Source: an uncultured Treponema sp. (GTDB taxonomy: Bacteria > Spirochaetota > Spirochaetia > Treponematales > Treponemataceae). From it: a DNA stretch of 9,146 nt. Shown here one piece after another: positions 1 through 7,361 of this stretch (position 1 is the stretch's first letter; the number at the start of each line of letters is the position of its first letter). Below the pieces are notes generated by a model. That model made no database searches. It had not been told where the DNA came from and worked only from the letters and a program-made list of their open reading frames with translations. Location of the stretch: the NCBI GenBank assembly GCA_946611835.1, contig CAMOEE010000097.1, positions 1-9,146 of the forward strand, read 5' to 3'. The position numbers and the translations under genes are program-made.

Positions 1-443
1 TTGATGTAGTCTTTTGCGGCATAGAGGGAAGACATATTGTTTTTTTCTTCCCATTCGGTGTTGTCGATTACGATAAGTTCAGGGTATTTTTTTGCCATCT
101 CATAGTAGCGTTCTTTAAGATAGCCTACAACGAGGACAATTTCCTTGATTCCGGCGTCGTGGAGCTGCTTAATCTGGCGTTCAACCATTGTGTCGCCTTT
201 GATTTCGAACAATCCTTTTGGAAGATAGTTTGAAAGAGGCATACATCGGCGGCTACGGCCTGCAGCCATAATGATTGCGTTGTCAACTTTGTATGGGGCG
301 AGGGCGGCCATTCCGTCCTCCGTGACCTTGTTATTTTTTACCCAGCCTGCTTTGGTACAAGCTAAAATGACATCTTTTGAAAAAGCCGAAACATCTTCTT
401 TTCGGCGGATTGCCATGATGTAGTCAAATTCCTGTTCTGTCAT
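1..443 (-). CDS. LicC-like CTP:phosphocholine cytidylyltransferase, N-terminal part (3' end outside window)
   Basis: Partial gene: 147 codons from an ATG at 443-441, running off the left edge. The start has a good ribosome site, AGGAG at 454-450, six bases upstream. Residues 1-52 look like a degenerate winged-helix segment ending in a 'TEDGMAAL' turn. From residue 53 a nucleotidyltransferase fold begins with NAIIMAAGRSRR (glycine-rich nucleotide loop), PKGL (probable substrate lysine), an 'IVLVVGYLKE' strand and a NNMSSL motif. This order, including the winged-helix leader, is typical of LicC-type phosphocholine cytidylyltransferases, which make CDP-choline from CTP and phosphocholine; many of these continue into a choline-kinase-like domain, which cannot be seen here. 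It is the last gene of the cluster, 70 bases after the preceding stop, with its own candidate promoter. Substrate is inferred; another CDP- or NDP-alcohol or sugar transferase is possible. Confidence 0.8.
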   Translation of the reverse strand, partial: MTEQEFDYIMAIRRKEDVSAFSKDVILACTKAGWVKNNKVTEDGMAALAPYKVDNAIIMAAGRSRRCMPLSNYLPKGLFEIKGDTMVERQIKQLHDAGIKEIVLVVGYLKERYYEMAKKYPELIVIDNTEWEEKNNMSSLYAAKDYI

Positions 444-488
444 AAAAATCTCCTAATAATGATTTGACAATAAAAATACTCACCCGAT

Positions 489-517
489 ATTTTAATACTA
501 TTCAGTATATCTTTCAA
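489..517 (-). promoter_or_regulatory. Candidate sigma-70 promoter for the LicC-like gene
   Basis: On the minus strand TTGAAA (517-512) is followed after exactly 17 bases by TAAAAT (494-489). Each hexamer matches the bacterial consensus at five of six positions and the spacing is optimal. The -35 box overlaps the TGA stop of the preceding gene. Transcription would start near 482, leaving a leader of about 38 bases that contains the ribosome site at 454-450. The region is AT-rich, so a chance match is possible; this is a sequence prediction only. Confidence 0.45.
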
Positions 518-3255
518 TCTTTTATGATTGCGGAAACATCCTCACGGCTCCAGCTTGAAGCTTTGAAAATGCTGTCCTTTACCCGCCACCACTGGTTATC
601 TTTGATAGGGAAGGTGTAGAGGTTTTTCATAAGCCATGCTTGATGTGTGTCGTTGCAGGTTACGATAACTCCGTCTTTCTTCAAATCTGTCGTATCAAGA
701 GGCAGGGGCTTCTGAGTAAATGGATTCTGTGGATTTTCGACAAGACCTTTGAGGGCAAAACTTGGTACATCGCCGTTTGTCATAAATGTCATGTCGGTTT
801 TAAGGGGACCATGAGAGTTGAAATCTTTTACCATAAGAAGCGGATGGAAGTGCCCTCGGCCGGTGTATTTCTTGCCAGCAATCTGATTATCAAGGTTTTC
901 GTCAGCTTCGATTTCTTCTTCAGTTGATGCTCGTCCGTGGTCAGAGACAAGGATTATTCTTGTGTTGTCATAGACTCCTGCTTTGTGCAGTTCCTCAAGC
1001 CATTCAGCAACACGATGGAAGGAACACATATTGGTATGATAAGAGGGATCATTTGAGAATTTTGATGTGCCAAAATTTGTAACTTTAGGTACGGGAACAT
1101 AATCAGGAGCCTGCATGAAAATACTGTCATGCGTAAGTTCATTGACCAGGCAGACATAGGAGCCTTCTTCAGTGTCTGAAAAATCCGTAAGCTCAGGTAG
1201 AAAATCCAGGGCTGAATAATTGCTGATTGTGTTCGTGTATGATGTAACATTGTCGTCTGAATTCCAGTAACGACCCTTTAAGTATACAAGCTCACGCAGA
1301 CAAATAGGGCTGCATCTGAAAATGCTGAATATAATCATGTTATGTTTTAGTAGCTCGTCCGTGACATCAAGCCCAGAGCCGCCGTTGTGCTGCTTGTACC
1401 AGGCTCCTGAGTATTTTCCGATTGTCTGATATCCGTCGATTTTCGGGTATGGGTCAGTGATTGTTAAATCAGCATATCCTGAATAGTTTGCCCAGCACGG
1501 ATCCGATATTGCGGCATGGAAATTTGACTGCTCGGTAAAAATTCTTGGAAGCATGAGAAGGGCTTCGTTGTTTTTCATGTATAAAAGCTCATCTTTGCGC
1601 TTGTTTATTTCCAGAGGACTATATTCATAGCCACCGAAAATCAGAGGTGCACCCATCATAGTGTGACCGTTGAAAGAAATTGTATTTTTGTAGAGGGTGA
1701 ATCCCGAGAATATTTCGTTGAAGCGGGCATCTTCCTTGAACATTTCCTCGACGAATTGATTCTCAGCCCTGTCGAGCATGAGAACTACGACATTCGGCTT
1801 GTTCTTTGAAAGATGAAAAATCGGTTTTATCTCGACGGACTGAAGATTTCCTTGTGCTACGAGTGTCTTATACTGGCTACTGATTGTATTCATGTTGATG
1901 ATGGAAAATGTTGTCATTGAGAAAATCAAAATTCCAAGAACTGAAACAATGAATTTTGGTTTTATGTAACGAATTAAAAAGATTATTCCAGCGAATGCAA
2001 GAGCGAGGACAAAAAGATTTAGGAAGGAAACTGCGCTTAATGTCTTGAATTCAACGGCATTGAGGAATGAGAGAGTTGCAGATACATCACCGTAATTTAG
2101 CATGAACACAAAGGCGTTAAGAATTGCCGAAACTGTTCCAAACAGGAAAACTGTCGCAAGAACTGTCTGTACTTTTTTGTTGAATAGGAAATAAACACAG
2201 AGTGCCCAGAAAAGGAAAATTCCTGCCGACTGCATGAGAGTGAGGCTTACATAGCCAAGCGGATTCGGATTTGAGCCAATTCCAGAGAACTCAGCGGGTG
2301 AAGATGCTATGAGTGATGTTGGAATCGTGAATCCCGTGAAAACCCACAGAAGAAGACAGGTAAATATGTAAATAACTGTTCGTTCTTTATTGTTTTTAAG
2401 AAGTGGAAGAAGCAGACTGTTGAGAAGTTTTTCGATACCCTTGATAATAAGCGGAATGCAATAAATTACCGCGACGATAAAGGCGAAAATGATTCTGTAG
2501 GCTGGTTTTGTCGTAAAGAAAAAAAGTACGAAAATGAGAGCCGGAATACAGGATGCACATACAAGAAGCCAGAATGTTTTGAGAGGATTCTTTAATTTGT
2601 AGAATACATTCTTGACGAGGCTGAAAATGTTGTTGAAAGTCCAGTAGAGGACAAGGCCGCTAGGAGAATTGTAAAGAATTACAAGAAAGATTGCAGCCAT
2701 GCCGAAAATCTGAACCTTTTCTCGTACTCCGTGACCTTTTGAGTAAATAAGGCCTGAAACGCAGTTTATTAGCGTCATAGCAATCGGAAGCACATTGACG
2801 GAGAATGAGCCGATAGTGAACATGGCATCTGGCTTTCCCATGTCCTTTATAAAAAGAAAAGCCTCTCCGTTAAGGTCTGGAAGATGCGAAAGAAACTGGT
2901 AGGCCGCAATGAAAAATGGAATCTGAATTAAGAGACCGAAAGACGAGCGAAGGGCCATAATCGGGCTGTAATGACACTGCTTGTAGTATGTGGTGGTCAT
3001 CATGTAGCGTTCATCGCCTGAAAAGCACTTTTTGATTCGGTCAATCTGAGGCTTCATTGCCTTTACTTTATCCCGCTCAATCTGCTGCCATTTATCAGCG
3101 ACAGCATACAGTGGAAGACACAAAAGCGTTACTCCAACACTGACACCGATTACGGAAATTCCGACTGGATCAATCAGTTTCTGGCAAAAAATATATATAC
3201 ACTCGATTATTGTATAAAGGGGGTAGATAATAAGAGTATATAGAAAAGTTGTCAT
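514..3255 (-). CDS. YidC/Oxa1-like membrane domain fused to an LTA-synthase/sulfatase-like phosphotransferase domain (copy B)
   Basis: Membrane protein of 913 residues. Residues 1-25 are a hydrophobic helix; about 30-222 match the YidC/Oxa1 insertase core, with motifs such as LLIQIPFFIAAY (108-119) and SPSGLVLYW (197-205). About six further membrane helices follow (227-455). The C-terminal part from about 487 is an alkaline-phosphatase/sulfatase-superfamily domain: VVLMLDRAE with metal-ligand Asp495, NGHTMMG with probable nucleophile Thr532, NELTHD with His709, SDHG with Asp772/His773, and GRGHFH with His804. The formylglycine CxPxR sulfatase signature is absent and threonine is at the expected nucleophile site, as in LTA synthase and phosphoethanolamine transferases, so extracytoplasmic transfer of a phospho-group to a glycan or lipid is inferred. 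The arginine of the YidC groove appears to be Thr43. It follows its paralogue by 38 bases; GAGGT lies seven bases before the ATG. Donor and acceptor are unknown; it is unlikely to be the housekeeping insertase. Confidence 0.85.
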   Translation of the reverse strand: MTTFLYTLIIYPLYTIIECIYIFCQKLIDPVGISVIGVSVGVTLLCLPLYAVADKWQQIERDKVKAMKPQIDRIKKCFSGDERYMMTTTYYKQCHYSPIMALRSSFGLLIQIPFFIAAYQFLSHLPDLNGEAFLFIKDMGKPDAMFTIGSFSVNVLPIAMTLINCVSGLIYSKGHGVREKVQIFGMAAIFLVILYNSPSGLVLYWTFNNIFSLVKNVFYKLKNPLKTFWLLVCASCIPALIFVLFFFTTKPAYRIIFAFIVAVIYCIPLIIKGIEKLLNSLLLPLLKNNKERTVIYIFTCLLLWVFTGFTIPTSLIASSPAEFSGIGSNPNPLGYVSLTLMQSAGIFLFWALCVYFLFNKKVQTVLATVFLFGTVSAILNAFVFMLNYGDVSATLSFLNAVEFKTLSAVSFLNLFVLALAFAGIIFLIRYIKPKFIVSVLGILIFSMTTFSIINMNTISSQYKTLVAQGNLQSVEIKPIFHLSKNKPNVVVLMLDRAENQFVEEMFKEDARFNEIFSGFTLYKNTISFNGHTMMGAPLIFGGYEYSPLEINKRKDELLYMKNNEALLMLPRIFTEQSNFHAAISDPCWANYSGYADLTITDPYPKIDGYQTIGKYSGAWYKQHNGGSGLDVTDELLKHNMIIFSIFRCSPICLRELVYLKGRYWNSDDNVTSYTNTISNYSALDFLPELTDFSDTEEGSYVCLVNELTHDSIFMQAPDYVPVPKVTNFGTSKFSNDPSYHTNMCSFHRVAEWLEELHKAGVYDNTRIILVSDHGRASTEEEIEADENLDNQIAGKKYTGRGHFHPLLMVKDFNSHGPLKTDMTFMTNGDVPSFALKGLVENPQNPFTQKPLPLDTTDLKKDGVIVTCNDTHQAWLMKNLYTFPIKDNQWWRVKDSIFKASSWSREDVSAIIKD
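2578..3153 (-). repeat. YidC-like coding block conserved between the tandem paralogues (copy B)
   Basis: This block encodes residues 35-226 of the downstream paralogue and pairs with 5358-5933. I count 12 amino-acid differences in 192 positions. A 60-base DNA sample (2941-3000 against 5721-5780) shows 11 mismatches, yet the 20 encoded residues differ only once, so most changes are silent. It is a diverged direct duplication, not a recent exact repeat. Confidence 0.8.
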
Positions 3256-3293
3256 TCGTTTACCTCATGTTCAGTATATATAATATAAACAAT

Positions 3294-6035
3294 TTATTCA
3301 CTAAAAGGATTCACTTTTTTCCAGTTTTCGCTCTTGAAGATATTGTCTTTCACGAGCCACCACTGGTCATTATCTATTTTGAATGTGTATTTCCCGTTTG
3401 TAGTCGGAACATGATTGTCGTTCGCAGAAATTATCACGCCGTCTTTTTTGAGAGATGTTGTATCGAGCGGAATCAGCTTTTGTGTGAACGGATTCACTGG
3501 CTTTTCGACAATGTCTTTGAGAGCTATTGACGGCACATCAGCGTTCGTCATGAAAGTTGTCTGATCCTCAAGCATTTTACCAGAGGCACCGAAATCTTTT
3601 ACCATAAGAAGACAGTGAAATCGTCCGCGTCCATAGTGGTCGCCGCCAAACAGTGCCTTGTCAAGCTCTTCGTTTGCTTCCATTTGTTCGTCAGAACCTG
3701 GGTTTCCATGGTCAGAAACAAGAATTATTCGCGTGTTGTCGTAGGCATCATTTTTCTTTAGGTATTCAATCCATGCTCCGACTCTTTTAAGTGAGGCCAT
3801 TGTCGTGTGGTATTCTTTTAAATCCTTATATTTTGAATTCCCGAAATTTGTTACTTCTACTACCGGCGTATAGTCTGGAGCTTGCAGATAAACATTCGAG
3901 TGTGACGCTTCGTTTACCATGCAGATATATGAGCCAGTATCTTTTTCGTTTACTTCAGTAAGCTGTGGAAGAAAATCCAATTGAGCATACCAGTTTATAT
4001 AATCACTCATGTCTTTTGTATTTTCATCAGAGCTCCACCATGTTCCTTTTTTATAGATAAGTTCCCTTAATATTATTGGGGCAGAGCGGAAAAAACTGAA
4101 GAAAACAAGATTTCTGTCTATGAGCGTCTCTGATGTTTCCATGTTCCCGGTCTGATTTTTATGATCCGTATACCAAAGTGAGTTGTATACGCCGGCTGTC
4201 TGATATGCCTTGATTCTTGGGTACGGCTCGAAAATTGTCAAATCCATATAATCATTATAATTTGCCCAAGAAGGATCAGTTACTTCTGCCGTGAATCCTT
4301 TTTCTTCAGTAAAAATCCGCGGAAGAAGCAGAAGAGCCTGATTGTGTTTATCTCGTAATCTTTCAGTGTTTCGACGATTCATTTCGAGCGGAATGTATTC
4401 GTAACCTCCGAAAAGACCAGTACTTCCTTGAAAAGTATGTGAATTAAAAGATAGACAATTATTGTAATGTACGAATCCACTATAGAGCTCTTTTAAATCT
4501 GGTGATTCGTTGAAAATCTCGTGGATAAATTCACCTTCAGCCCTGTCAAGCATGAAAACTACAATATTTTGTTTTGTCTTTGAAAGATGAAAAATAGGTT
4601 TAATTTCTGAGGCAGAAGTTTTATTGCCGGATGCTATATATGCTGAGTAAGCACTTTGAATATTTGAGCCGTTTACAATCCCTATCGTGACAAAAGTTAG
4701 GCAAAGTATTGTTAAGAGATAAGAAACAATTTTGCTCATTTTCTTTTGAATCAGAACAAGTGTCAAAAAAAAGACGGCTAGGGAGGCCAATAAATTTATA
4801 ATGGAAATAAAGGAAATGGTTTTGAAGTCAGATGGTGGATTTAAGAATATAAGTGAAGTTGAGATGTCACCGTAGGGGAGGCTGAACAAGAATGTATTAA
4901 GGGTATAGCATATTGCGGTGACGCTCATGAAAAGCGTAAGTACGGACTGAATTTTTTTATTGAATAAAAAGTAAATGCAGAATGCCCAAAAAATAAAGAA
5001 TCCTGCAGCTTGTAGTGCGCTTGTGGATATAAACAAAATTGGATTGTTATGATTTCCGACATTTGCAAAATCAATTGCAGATGAAGAAATCAGTGAGCTA
5101 GGAATAACCAATCCAATTAGCAGAAAAAGAGAAGTGCATGAGACTGCATAAAGAAAAAGTCGGGATTTGTGATTTTCTATCAGTGAAGCTAAATGTGTAT
5201 GCAAAAGGACAGTGCATTTATTTATTAAAATTGGCATTAAATAAATAATTGAAACAAGAAAAAGATAGACTATTTTATATTTCCATTTTGTTGTCGTGAA
5301 AAATAAAAGAAATACTGTAAAAGGTATCAAAGTGATGCAACAGAAAAGCCAAAAAACTTTTAACGGATTTTTTAATTTATAGAAAACATTCTTTACAAGA
5401 CTGAAAATGTTGTTGAAAGTCCAGTAAAGGACAAGCCCACTCGGAGAATTATAGAGAATTACGAGGAAGATTGCAGCCATTCCAAAAATCTGAACTTTCT
5501 CTCGCAGTCCATGTCCTTTTGAGTAAATGATGCCCGAAACACAGTTAATCAAAGTCATCGCAATTGGGAGAACATTGACTGAAAACGAGCCTATTGTGAA
5601 CATAGAGTCTGGTTTTCCCATGTCTCTTATAAAAAGGAATGACTGGCCGTTGAGGGCGGGGAGATGCGAAAGAAAACGGTATGCTGCAATGAAGAAGGGA
5701 ATCTGAATCAGAAGGCCGAAAGAAGAGCGCAAAGCCATAATCGGGCTGTAGTGGCACTGACGGTAATATGTTGTGGTCATCATGTAGCGCTCGTCACCGG
5801 AAAAGCATTTTTTGATTCGGTCGAGCTGTGGTTTCATGGACTTTACCTTGTCGTGTTCTATTTGCTGCCATTTATCCGCAACAGCATACAGCGGAAGACA
5901 GAGTAGCGTGACCCCGACACTTACACCGATTACACAAAATCCAACATTGTCAGCGAACCTGTTGAACAAAGAGAAAACACATTCAATAATCGTATAAAGC
6001 GGATAAATAATCAGTGTATATAAAAAAGTCGCCAT
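3294..6035 (-). CDS. YidC/Oxa1-like membrane domain fused to an LTA-synthase/sulfatase-like phosphotransferase domain (copy A)
   Basis: Paralogue of the following gene, with the same length (913) and architecture: leading helix 1-25, YidC/Oxa1-like core about 30-222, a multi-helix region about 227-455, and an alkaline-phosphatase/sulfatase-like domain from about 490. Active-site positions all have counterparts: VVFMLDRAE (Asp497), NSHTFQG (probable nucleophile Thr534), NEASHS (His712), SDHG (Asp775/His776) and GRGRFH (His807). The YidC part is nearly identical to its partner, while residues 227-475 are strongly diverged and their DNA is AT-rich (about 5221-5280 holds only 9 G or C in 60 bases by my count). 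All catalytic positions are kept, so both copies are probably active, perhaps on different acceptors or donors. The start is 18 bases after hddC-gmhB, with GAGGA seven to eight bases before the ATG, which puts it in the heptose operon. Its role as a surface-glycan phosphotransferase is inferred. Confidence 0.85.
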   Translation of the reverse strand: MATFLYTLIIYPLYTIIECVFSLFNRFADNVGFCVIGVSVGVTLLCLPLYAVADKWQQIEHDKVKSMKPQLDRIKKCFSGDERYMMTTTYYRQCHYSPIMALRSSFGLLIQIPFFIAAYRFLSHLPALNGQSFLFIRDMGKPDSMFTIGSFSVNVLPIAMTLINCVSGIIYSKGHGLREKVQIFGMAAIFLVILYNSPSGLVLYWTFNNIFSLVKNVFYKLKNPLKVFWLFCCITLIPFTVFLLFFTTTKWKYKIVYLFLVSIIYLMPILINKCTVLLHTHLASLIENHKSRLFLYAVSCTSLFLLIGLVIPSSLISSSAIDFANVGNHNNPILFISTSALQAAGFFIFWAFCIYFLFNKKIQSVLTLFMSVTAICYTLNTFLFSLPYGDISTSLIFLNPPSDFKTISFISIINLLASLAVFFLTLVLIQKKMSKIVSYLLTILCLTFVTIGIVNGSNIQSAYSAYIASGNKTSASEIKPIFHLSKTKQNIVVFMLDRAEGEFIHEIFNESPDLKELYSGFVHYNNCLSFNSHTFQGSTGLFGGYEYIPLEMNRRNTERLRDKHNQALLLLPRIFTEEKGFTAEVTDPSWANYNDYMDLTIFEPYPRIKAYQTAGVYNSLWYTDHKNQTGNMETSETLIDRNLVFFSFFRSAPIILRELIYKKGTWWSSDENTKDMSDYINWYAQLDFLPQLTEVNEKDTGSYICMVNEASHSNVYLQAPDYTPVVEVTNFGNSKYKDLKEYHTTMASLKRVGAWIEYLKKNDAYDNTRIILVSDHGNPGSDEQMEANEELDKALFGGDHYGRGRFHCLLMVKDFGASGKMLEDQTTFMTNADVPSIALKDIVEKPVNPFTQKLIPLDTTSLKKDGVIISANDNHVPTTNGKYTFKIDNDQWWLVKDNIFKSENWKKVNPFSE
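5358..5933 (-). repeat. YidC-like coding block conserved between the tandem paralogues (copy A)
   Basis: This is the partner of 2578-3153 and encodes residues 35-226 of the upstream paralogue. Similarity falls sharply after residue 226, at the junction between the YidC-like core and the central membrane region, and rises again partly in the catalytic domain. Confidence 0.8.
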
Positions 6036-6053
6036 GCTTCGTTCCTCTTGCCT

Positions 6054-7358
6054 TTACTCCAAGATTTCGTTTACCACATCTAAAAGAGTCTTTCTTTCGT
6101 CGAGAAGGATACTACCTTTACAACCGGCGTTTTGCCCGGCCTCAAAATCACGCTTGCTGTCTCCGATCATATAGCTCTGTGAAAGGTCGATGTTAAAGTC
6201 TTTTGCCGCCTGCAATAACATTCCTGCCTTTGGCTTTCGGCATTGGCACTCGCATTTGTAGGCGATTCGCTCGCCCTCAAAGCCCCTATCGGTATGGTGG
6301 GGGCAGTAATATATTGCGTCTAAGTATGCGCCTTCCTTTCCCAAAAGGGTTTCCAGTTTGTTGTGGATTTCCTGAAGTTCGGGAAAATCAATGTCACCGC
6401 GGGCGATTCCCGGCTGGTTTGTGACCACGATTGCAAGGTAGCCTGAGTCGTTGATTTTTCTGACTGCCTCTGCGGCTCCCGGAAGCAGCTCCATACCGTC
6501 AAGTTTTGTCAGAAAGCCTACGAATTTGTTGATTGTACCGTCACGGTCAAGGAAAATTGCCTTCTGCTTGTGGCTAAGGTTTCTCTGGTTTACCAATCCG
6601 CTTTTTATGTCGGCCTCGGTCGCATAGTAGCGGTCGGGCGTTCCCATGTCCTTGATGTATTCCGGGGTGTCGTAGGCAAAGACCCTGCTTTCTGAAAATG
6701 CTCCTGCAACGGCGGGCTTTAAGATGTCCCGGTCAAGGTCAATCTTTTCTTTTGTCAGGTGTGATTTTGCTTTAACCAGCAGTCTCGGATTAATCATTTC
6801 GATTCCGGCATTGACCCGGTTTTTGTACCAGAGCCTTTCGTCCTCTTTATTGAGCCATTTTGTGACTCTGTGTGTGTCCTGTGGAATGTCTCCTTCGTGT
6901 GCCGGTGGAAGAATCTCAGTGACCAAAAGGGAAGAGTCGTAGGGGTGACCGTTGGGATGGGCGACAAGGGTAGCGTCAGCATCGTGTACCTTATGGAATG
7001 CAATCAGCCTTGAGAAATCCACATCGAAAATCGTGTCTCCGCACAGGAGAAGAAAGTCTTCGTTTGAATCAATGAGACCGTCGATTTTGTAAAGTGCGCC
7101 TGCTGTTCCAAGAGGTTCTGTCTCTTCATAATAGCTGATTTTTACGCCGAATTTAGAGCCGTCACCAAAGTACTCAGTGATAAAATGACCTAAGTGACCT
7201 GTTACGATAGTAATGTCGGTGAGACCGTTTCGCTTGAGGCAGTCAATCTGATGCTCCAGAATCGGTTTTCCGCAGATTTGAATCATGGGCTTGGGAATGT
7301 CACTTGCGATTGAAGCGATTCTAGTTCCCTTGCCGCCGGCCATTATGATAGTTCGCAT
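6054..7358 (-). CDS. hddC-gmhB: Bifunctional heptose-1-phosphate nucleotidyltransferase / heptose-1,7-bisphosphate 7-phosphatase
   Basis: A 434-residue fusion of two enzymes usually encoded separately. Residues 1 to about 245 are a nucleotidyltransferase: AGGKGTR loop (7-13), PKP with Lys23, GDT with Asp108 as a metal ligand, and a KDMGTPDRYY motif (236-245). Residues about 265-425 are a HAD phosphatase of the GmhB type: DRDGT with nucleophile Asp271 and acid/base Asp273, VVTNQPG (311-317), a zinc loop CPHH plus CQCRKPK (Cys352, His354, Cys371, Cys373), and IGDSKRD (398-404). Expected reactions are removal of the 7-phosphate from D-glycero-alpha-D-manno-heptose 1,7-bisphosphate, then nucleotide transfer, probably from GTP, to the resulting 1-phosphate, in the cytoplasm. 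Fusion to an HddC-like domain and linkage to HddA argue for the alpha-anomer GDP route over the ADP-beta route. The ATG follows the gmhA stop by three bases, with GGAAGGAA overlapping the end of gmhA. Confidence 0.88.
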   Translation of the reverse strand: MRTIIMAGGKGTRIASIASDIPKPMIQICGKPILEHQIDCLKRNGLTDITIVTGHLGHFITEYFGDGSKFGVKISYYEETEPLGTAGALYKIDGLIDSNEDFLLLCGDTIFDVDFSRLIAFHKVHDADATLVAHPNGHPYDSSLLVTEILPPAHEGDIPQDTHRVTKWLNKEDERLWYKNRVNAGIEMINPRLLVKAKSHLTKEKIDLDRDILKPAVAGAFSESRVFAYDTPEYIKDMGTPDRYYATEADIKSGLVNQRNLSHKQKAIFLDRDGTINKFVGFLTKLDGMELLPGAAEAVRKINDSGYLAIVVTNQPGIARGDIDFPELQEIHNKLETLLGKEGAYLDAIYYCPHHTDRGFEGERIAYKCECQCRKPKAGMLLQAAKDFNIDLSQSYMIGDSKRDFEAGQNAGCKGSILLDERKTLLDVVNEILE

Positions 7359-7361
7359 GTT

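Noticed and set aside
494..508. Inverted repeat ATACT-GAAT-AGTAT as a terminator
   Set aside because: The stem has only five base pairs, is AT-rich, and has no following run of T on the minus strand; it also lies inside the promoter spacer.
640..927. Plus-strand open frames here and at 3249-3530, 5664-5906, 5812-5997, 6014-6196, 6203-6424 and 6724-6942
   Set aside because: All lie opposite well-supported minus-strand genes, show no family motifs, and their products look like random antisense translations.
954..1250. Minus-strand alternative frames here and at 5545-5757, 6320-6502, 6794-7003 and 8608-8793
   Set aside because: They are nested out of frame within genes with clear catalytic motifs and have no recognisable domain.
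3256..3293. Promoter in the gap between the two fusion genes
   Set aside because: The TATA-rich minus-strand tract offers a -10-like TATACT, but the hexamer 17 bases upstream (GTGAAT) is a poor -35, so the match is not better than expected in AT-rich DNA.
2578..5933. Recent gene conversion as the reason for the near-identical YidC parts
   Set aside because: Many silent differences separate the two DNA copies in this block, which a recent conversion would have removed.
514..6035. Housekeeping membrane insertase YidC
   Set aside because: Although the N-terminal domain is YidC-like, the proteins are tandem duplicates in a glycan locus, lack the groove arginine and carry a large catalytic domain; the housekeeping yidC normally sits near rnpA, rpmH and jag.
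514..6035. True sulfatase activity of the C-terminal domains
   Set aside because: The CxPxR or SxPxR formylglycine signature is missing, and the nucleophile position looks like threonine, as in phosphotransferases of the same superfamily.
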